This document shows positions 63,500 through 64,000 of a stretch of DNA of 64,000 bases, piece after piece. The notes beneath the pieces are model-generated. The model saw only the letters and a program-made list of their open reading frames with translations, searched no databases and was not told where the DNA came from. Position numbers and translations under genes: made by a program. Source of the stretch: Kryptolebias marmoratus (taxonomy: Eukaryota > Chordata > Actinopteri > Cyprinodontiformes > Rivulidae); NCBI RefSeq assembly GCF_001649575.2, contig NC_051450.1:15077159-15141158 (forward strand), read 5' to 3'. Each line of letters opens with the position of its first letter. The first letter of the stretch is position 1.

Positions 63500-64000
63500 A
63501 TAGACCATCCACACAAAAATGCAAGGGGAGTGTTTCAAGATGTTTTTCACTCTAGAACATGGTTTTTAAATACATCATTTGGGGGCTCCTAAAACACAAT
63601 TTCTGGACACAATGCTAAAACAATAAACAAAACAAATAAAAACAAAACATTGCATGATCAGAAAAAAAGGTCTAAAAAAAGGTCCAAAAATAAAAAATCT
63701 GATAAATTTCTTTAAAATTCTGTAAGATTTTGCCTTTTCTTCTGTATTAGTTCAAATTTTTTTCACTGAAAAAGCTAATCCTCTTTGCTTTCATATTTTG
63801 CTTCCAAACTAGTTTTAAATGAACAAAATTAGGTTCCTTTGTTGTTGTTTTTCTTACAAGCCAGATTAAAAGTGTGAGATTTGTGTTTATTTCAACTTTG
63901 TAACTCACCTAAAAGTTTGAGTACAGTTTGAATGTGATGGTCTGATGAGAAGAAAAACATTACATCACAAGTTTTAACGAGCTCTTACCACCCAACAAGG

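Overview
The window is nuclear DNA from a ray-finned fish, most likely a spiny-rayed teleost. The evidence is vertebrate GT-AG exons separated by AT-rich introns, two genes that I recognise from their vertebrate protein families, and several repeats typical of teleost genomes (an RTE-type LINE, Tc1/mariner, hAT, fold-back elements and a tRNA-like SINE). Nothing here is bacterial or viral. No CRISPR array, rRNA or true tRNA gene was seen.

Two protein-coding genes are resolved exon by exon, both on the minus strand. The larger one, 38910 down to 11432, is plod2 (procollagen-lysine, 2-oxoglutarate 5-dioxygenase 2, also called lysyl hydroxylase 2). Twenty coding exons join in frame to 755 codons plus a stop. 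One of them is a 63-bp cassette (16387..16449) that matches the alternatively spliced exon 13A of mammalian PLOD2; without it the protein would be 734 residues. The second gene, with coding exons from 50293 down to 47249 and a probable untranslated first exon ending at 50942, is a phospholipid scramblase of the PLSCR1/2 type with 227 residues. PLOD2 and the PLSCR genes are also neighbours in human (3q24), so this is a conserved vertebrate gene pair. The two products act in unrelated processes: collagen cross-linking in the ER, and plasma-membrane lipid biology.

Layout. 1..1,800: a possible last exon of an unidentified plus-strand gene (405..565) and its flank. 1,850..3,255: the 5' part of an RTE-type LINE with an open endonuclease ORF. 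3,256..11,431: flank and probable 3'UTR of plod2. 11,432..39,480: plod2 with its promoter; its introns carry fold-back elements, a dead Tc1-like transposon, a decayed DNA transposon and an ambiguous base (N at 21427). 39,480..47,248: intergenic DNA with a LINE reverse-transcriptase relic. 47,249..51,060: the scramblase gene and its promoter. 51,061..64,000: no gene recognised. That last stretch holds a non-autonomous hAT insertion with target-site duplication, a SINE at the right end, and several blocks that look more complex than the surrounding AT-rich DNA and could be regulatory; this needs alignment to test.

The observations most worth a second look are the conserved 13A cassette with its weak donor and nearby splicing motifs, the short N-terminus of the scramblase with an upstream in-frame stop, a family of fold-back elements in at least four copies, and a LINE copy that keeps its 5' end but has lost the reverse transcriptase. 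I did not find an undescribed biological system in this window.
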